From positions 1 through 64,000 of the forward strand of contig JASAND010021180.1 in the NCBI GenBank assembly GCA_030248195.1: a stretch of DNA of 64,000 bases, read 5' to 3'. The number at the start of each line of letters is the position of its first letter. Within the stretch, counting starts at the first letter, position 1. The notes under the pieces were generated by a model that saw nothing but the letters and a program-made list of their open reading frames with translations, was not told the origin of the DNA and ran no database searches. Of the stretch, positions 51,901-59,200 are shown piece by piece. Made by a program: the position numbers and the translations under genes. This stretch comes from Trissonchulus latispiculum (taxonomy: Eukaryota > Nematoda > Enoplea > Enoplida > Ironidae).

Positions 51901-54900
51901 ATTGTGGCGATCTATAGGGCCGTCCTGTCTTGCAGGATTTGGAGCCATGCTATTGCTGCTTCCTATTCAAGCCAAACTAGGCAAACTATCTGGAACATTT
52001 AGGTTTGTATAGTCTCTATTTAATAAATTTTAAAAAGTGAAGACCTGTATAAACTCTCTACACGTATTCCCGATTTTGGGAACAAAACAGTTGTTTCTGT
52101 TCCGATCTAAGATCTGTCTAACCTCCAGTCTTTTTAATCTGTAATGCTTGCGCTTTTCTTAGTTTAGTCAGATTTAATTTTGGGCTAATATATTGTTGGT
52201 TTTTAGATATTTTTTTGGGAGAATAATCCTCCCCGGTTGTTGGTAGTCAGTGTTTTTGTTTGTTTTTGTTTTTTTGTTATTGTTTTGTATTGAACTACAC
52301 ACTTCCAATAGGGCCCTTTCTCGAATTTCGGTGCTTGTTTTGCAGATTTGCTTTTCTCTCTTTTTGAAAGGTGCCCAGAATTTTAAGGTTTTCGCCGGAA
52401 TTTTTTCAGAAAATTATCTTCCATAATATTTTCTTTAAATTTGCAACACTTTTAAACTTATTTAATGCCTTGTAATTAAATCAAGCTTATTTGCTGTTGT
52501 TTTGTAATTTTACAGTATCTTGTTTTATTGCTGTGTTTTTAGAACTAATTTAATATTTCTGTTAATACACGATAATACTACACATAAATACGTATATGGC
52601 ACCAGGCGCGTAGCCAGGGGGGGGCAAGGGGGGCATGCCCCCCCCGAAATTGGGTTGCCCCCTGGAAATAGTCTGCCATCAGGAAATATTTATGACGCAG
52701 ACAGCAGCTGTAGACTGCGCTGAGCCTAGAAATTGATGAAAATTAAAACAATTTAGAACTAAAATACAAAACTTTTCGCGCCTTCGGCGCGAATTACTGT
52801 TTCTTCGTCGTCAATTTTAAAATGTCCTATCAATTTGCGTAATCATAAATGTTAATCTGATCTTAGTTCCTATAATGCGGTAAAGTATGGTACTTTTTAC
52901 CGTGTTTTGCTCAAAAAACGCGTTAAGTATGTATTTATGTGCACACTTCTTCTGGAAAATAGCAAAAATTTTTTGGATGCCGTGTAGTGTAACGTTATTG
53001 AAGTTAGCATTTGTTTATTCATTCAATTCCCAGATAAATTTCTGAATAGGCTTCTGTTATTTAAACCAAACTACGTATATATGTGCTGTTGATTATCCTA
53101 CGAGAGGAAAAATGAGCTCAGAAAAATTCATTTCAAGCAGCAAAAATAAAAATTTTTCAACTTCTGGGGGGCTCCGGCCCCTAGACTCCCAATTGGTATC
53201 AGTTGCGCAAATCATTCAAAGGGTGCATTTTTCATTTCCTACATCTCTTACAATCTTGTAAACATTGTTAATTTGAAGCTCAAAAAAATAATCTAACGTA
53301 ATAGAATGCTTGCGGTTCCCTTTTTAACTGCCATAGTTAAGTCTAAAAAATTTTGGCTTGCCCCCCCCCGAAATTTTTTTCTGGCTACGCTAGTGTATGG
53401 CACTGTTAACAAACTCTGTAAAAAAACAATTAAAACTTGCACTCATCATTAATGAAAGTTATAAAAACAACCCTAAATATGATTTAGTCAGAGATTTAGC
53501 CGAAGGTAAGTTAATCCAAATAAAAAATCGTAACACAAAAACTAAAAAATGCAATAAAGAACATATAATTTTCAACTTTAGGCATACAATTATAGATAAA
53601 ATAAATATTAATAAAATTATACAGGAAAGTTCTCACTTATTTCCAAACAGTACTACTGTCAGAGAACTACACCACCCCAGGATCTTTTATAAATACAATC
53701 CTCCTATAGCCGCCCAAGTGTATAACTATAAAGAAACCATCACCAAATTGAATGTGGACGGATGGCTCCACACATACAATACTAAAGGTTTTCAATGTAA
53801 CTGTCATCTAAATACAAACTCGGATACTACACACAAACATATTATCACTGGTGATCTCAAAATACTATGCAATCCTGAACTGGAGGCAATTCTCAAAAAT
53901 GGCCCTAAATATAGAGTTCAGGATACACTCAACACAAATATTATCATAAACGATGTAAAAATGGGATTACATAATTATATGGAAAAACTACAGCGTAAAT
54001 ATAAAATGGACAAATTTTCTTTAACTAATTGGGCGGATAATATCATCAGTAAGATAGAATCTGCCCTTAACACTCATTCTAATAGATACAATAAAAACAG
54101 TAAAATAAATTTAAAATCTTTATTAATGGATACACTCTCGGTATGTTCTTACTCCTGTAGATAAAGCCAACCAAGACATTGCTATCATATGTAAGGAATT
54201 CTATATCTATAGCACTCTGAAGGAGTTGGGTATACTGGGTAGTGGCTCAAATACATATGTAAATTCAAATTTAAATTACTTAGATACCTACAATATCATA
54301 TCTAAATATTATCAAAAACATAACATTCAACTAGACAATCACACACAACTCCCACATATCTATTTAATACCAAAATTTCATAAAACCCTATAAAATTCAG
54401 GACTATCCTTGCTAGTAAACACGCACTCACTAAACCATTATCAATGTTAATAGACAACGCATTAAAACTTATTACTATTTCTAGATCTAGATACGGTAAG
54501 GTATCAAAGACATTTCTAAAACAAAATCCCTACTGGGTTATTGGCAGTAGCCAAGCTATTTTGGCCAATATAACAAAAATCAACGAAACAAACTCTGCAA
54601 AAACTGTAAATACTTATGACTTCACTACCTTATATACTAACCTACGCCAAGTTAAGTTACGTGTTAGATGGGGTACCACTAAGAACACTAAAGATGTAAT
54701 TACTGCCGAAATACTGATAAACCACATCAAATTCCTTCTGAACAACTTGTATTTTACTTGTGGCAATCGAATCTTTAAGCAAACCATTGGTATACCTATG
54801 GGTAGTAATGCTGCTCCATCTATAGCTAACCTAAATAGATATAATAATGTTAAAGACGACATGTATTCAAACGAACCGGAATTAAACAAAATCAATAACA

Positions 54901-56145
54901 TCAATACAGAAGCTAATGTGTTGGACTTACATATTACCATTGAGAATGGAAGATTCATTACAAGCCTTTACGACAAAAGAGACGACTTTCCTTTTGCTAC
55001 TTAGAAATTCCCAACTGCTTCTTCAAACATATCATCCACTATAATAAAAAATACAATAAAATCTCAAATAATTAGGTACAGTAGTATATGTACTAAATAC
55101 GAAAACTTTAAAGTGTACTAGAACAGCAAGTAGTATGCTAAAATGCATAGGATATACACATAAGTTTATTAAGAACAGTTTCTATAGAACAATATACCAA
55201 CAATCTGACATACCAGCAAAATACGATTTAAAATCTGACAATATCAAAGACAGATGGACTGCAATAAAGAATATGATAATCTAATTACCTGGCTCTCCTG
55301 TTGAAAACCCGGCTTTGCCGGCCAATGAAATCCCGGCTTTGCCGGCCATGAAAACCCGGCTCTGCCGGCCATGAAAACCTGGCTTTACCGGCCCACGTAA
55401 GCCCGGCTCTGCCGGCCATTCACTACCGTCCTGCACCTTTCCCTATGAAATCCCGGCTTCGCCGGCCAATGTAAACCCGGCTTTGCCGGCCATTCACTAC
55501 CGTCCTGCACTTTTCCCTAATTCTGTATTCATAAATTTCTATGGACTAAGATCAGGATGATTCAGGTCTCATAGAACCTGGCCTAACCAGTTACTTCGTA
55601 ATCTTATACCTTATTACTATTAAAATTTTAATTAGTTAACTGGATCCCTCTGACGATGTATCATTCTGGTCCTAGTCCACCTCTGGCCCACTGGTAAAAA
55701 CATCATATGGCGTCCTACACTTTTCCCGCTAATTGTAAAACCAATTCGACCTCTTACTTTTTTCATGGTCAGAGTCTAAGGGATTAGGGCCGAAAGACTC
55801 TGATTAATCTATCAAATTGATCAGTATATATGTATCGAACCAGTAATTAATTTTTTCTTTCTGTATTAGTTTAAATAAGCCCATCTATCCCATATCCTGT
55901 TTTGTTTTGTTTTTGTTTGTTTATTTGTTGTTGGCACACATTTTAGTTTATTTCAGTAGCTTAAGCAATCATCATGTAAGGCATCAAAAAAGGTAAATTC
56001 ACCTTAAACATTTATGCGATATCACATTGTGGCTTATAATTTACTTAAGTGCTTCGGGAAACACAGGTACCTTAACTTGTATTTGTGGTATAATCGTAAT
56101 CGTTACCGCTGACTGCGCATATCCCTCCATCTTCTCCTGTTTGTA

Positions 56146-56215
<70 letters not shown>

Positions 56216-59200
56216 TGTTTTAGACGACAGATAGCTACCCTAGCTGATCAACGTATCGCCATTATGAGTCAAATTTTGACCGGGATTCGAGTTATTAAAA
56301 TGTACACATGGGAACATCCTTTCAGCAAAATTGTGGAAGAAGCTAGACGGTTAGATTTAGATTTTGAAACCTTTTTATATATAAATATCGGTATTACTCA
56401 TTACTGAGGTGCTTGTTGTTGTTTTCGCACTATAGCTGTTTTGAGTCTTTCTTTTACATAGTACACATAGGCGTAGATGGGGCCCCCCGAAGCCCATTTG
56501 CCTCCTGGAATTTTTGCCAGCGGTAAAGTGTAACATCTTGCGCCAGTTATTGTTGAAAACGTAGTCTGAATCCAGGGGCGCACCCAGGATTTTGAAAAGG
56601 GGGGGGGTCGAGCCGGAAAAAATTTTTTGCCTTCGCCTGACACGTTTACGCGGGGGGGGGGTGGCGGTGGCGAAGTTTTCAACAAAGAGTTCGTTTTGGG
56701 AGCCACAAAAATGGCGAGATTTAGCAGTCGTCGCCGGGGGGTCTGGGGGGCGGAGCCCCCCAGAAGTTGAGAAAATTTTTGAAATTTTTAAAAAAGCCGT
56801 AATGGAAATCTTTAAAAAGATTTCAATAAAAGTTGAGAAATTCTTTGACATAATGCCAAAATTTGTATTGGAAAGTTTGAAAAGATTTGAATAAGGCACG
56901 CACTTTTTTGAAATCGAGATAGAATAGTACCGCAGCCGCGGAAATTCAGTAAAATGGAGGTAAAAAACGCCGCAGGTTCCAAAACGTTGTAAACGTTAAT
57001 ACAGAATAGCGCCGCAGGCGAGAAAAATTTTTAAATTCGGTTAGAAAAGCGCCGCAGGCCCGAAAATTTTTGAAAATTCAGTTAGAAAAGCGCAACAGGC
57101 CCGAAAACTTTTGAAAATGCAGTTTAAAAAGTGCCGAAGGCGAAAAAAATTTTAAAAGTCGGGATAGAACAGCGCCGCAGGCGAGAAAAATTTTAAAAAA
57201 CGGGATAGAAAAGCGCCGCAGGCGAGAAAAATTTTAAAAATCGAGATAGAAAAGCGCCACAGGCGACAGAAATTATAAAAATCGCGATAGAAAAGCGCCG
57301 CAGGCGCGAAAAATTTTCATACTTTTTAATTATGCATATTATATTCATTCATATTTTTATGCACTAAAAATAGCTGAATTTTTGCTTTCTCCCCGAAAAT
57401 TCCCGAGGGGGTCGGACAACAAGGGGGGGGGGTCGGAAGTCGGAACCCCAAACCCCCCCCCCCCTGGGTGCGCCCATGTCTGAATCTGAAATATAGGTTT
57501 CAACCCTTTAATTTTTCAAAGGATCTCTAGCTCTGAGCCAAACTAGAAGACAATTTTGTGTTAGTTAGTTACTGAAAAAATGGGTTTAAAACGTAGTATT
57601 TCCAAAAATTTTCTACTGGGGGCAAACTAGACTAGGCTTCTGCTCTACTCAGATTGCTAACTGCTATGACAAGTTGATATTGATTATTTCATTTTCCTAA
57701 AATAAGTGTTCTGTCTTTAGTCTTGCAGATGTGCACTCAATAAAGTGCTTTAATAATAAAGAAAGTGCTCAAAATTAATTCCTCAGGGAGTCTAAATTTG
57801 GAAAATCTGCAATTTCTGGGGGCGGAGCCACGGGTCCTATTTCTTCGCGACATTTGGTGCAGCCGTTTTTGGTGAAATAAAAATATTGAAAGTTGCGATT
57901 GTGGGGCATGATAAAAGATTGCTCAATTTCGAGAGTGGGGGGTGGTTCGGCCCTGGACCCCCCCCAAAGCAAAGACCAATCTACGCCATAGTGATAGTGA
58001 TAGTTCATACACATATTTCATCTTAGTTCATTGCCCTCTGCATCTACAAGGTGCAGGACAGCATTTAATATATTCGGTACTAGTTTTTGTTTTTTAGCAA
58101 AGAAATTAAGAAAGTTGGCGCCAAATCCTACTGCCAAGGCCTAACTCTGGGGCTATTCTTTCCCAGCACCAAAGTCCTGGTCATGTTTACCCTGATTGCC
58201 TATGTGGTGTCCGGTAATGATCTGGTTGCTGATCGTGTTTTTGTGGCCATGGCTCTCTTCAATGCTTTTCGGCTTAGTGTTGGCCTTTTTCTCCCTCTGG
58301 CCCTGCAGTTCCTATTTGAGTGCTCTGTGTCTGTGAAACGTATACAGGTATTCACAGGGTTGACTGCTCTTGCTTCCCATGCTTGTTTTTTTGTGCAACG
58401 CATGAATTTGGCAGACAGTCAGTCAGTTAATTTCGTAATAGCACAAAAATGGGGGGATAGAAATGCGTTGTTTAAATTCGGTCATATTTTTTGTTTTACA
58501 GTTTGCGTTGGGTCTAGAGGTCTTCATTCCAGCTATGTTCTGGAGGCGAATTGATGGAGTAGGTAGGGGATAAATGGGCGCTTGAGAAACTAGCTTTCAG
58601 TGATGGGGTCAAGTTTTGCCGAGAAAATAAATTCTGGGGGCGAGGGACACTGGTGTGGGTCGTGGGATGAAACCGTCTTCCCAAACACTCGTTTGATAAT
58701 AGCTCCAGTCTCCATGCATATATACATTTCAGTCGGGTTAGGCAGGCTTGCTTTGCTTAATCAGGCATCTCATCCCTGTAAAACATTTCTTTTTATGGTT
58801 CATGCAATATTCGCATTAGGTGGTGTTGTCTAAAATTAAATGCCTTGTTTGCGAGCGTTTCGAATCACATGGTAATGTTGCAGGATTTCCTTTTGCTGGA
58901 AGAGCGAGCATTTACTGGAAATGCCCTGTCTTATGCGGTCAATAATGATATGGCTAATACTACACCAGCTAAACTTGATGCTAAGCTGTCCCTTGGTTCT
59001 AGTCCAGAGAAAAATGGAGAGGTTCATGCTGTGTCCAATGGTGTTATGAAAAATCCACCGAACAACCTTGAACCCGGAAATGTGTTTGTCCATGTTCAAA
59101 ATTTAACTGCTCGCTGGGATCAGGTTTGTATTCTTTGCGACTCTGGTTTGCACTGTTTTCTGTCAGGCTGCTTTTATTAGTCCAAGCTTTTATAAGAAAC

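Noticed and set aside
55304..55520. Possible CRISPR-like array of short repeats
   Set aside because: Units are near-contiguous palindromes without unique spacers, and the genome is animal.
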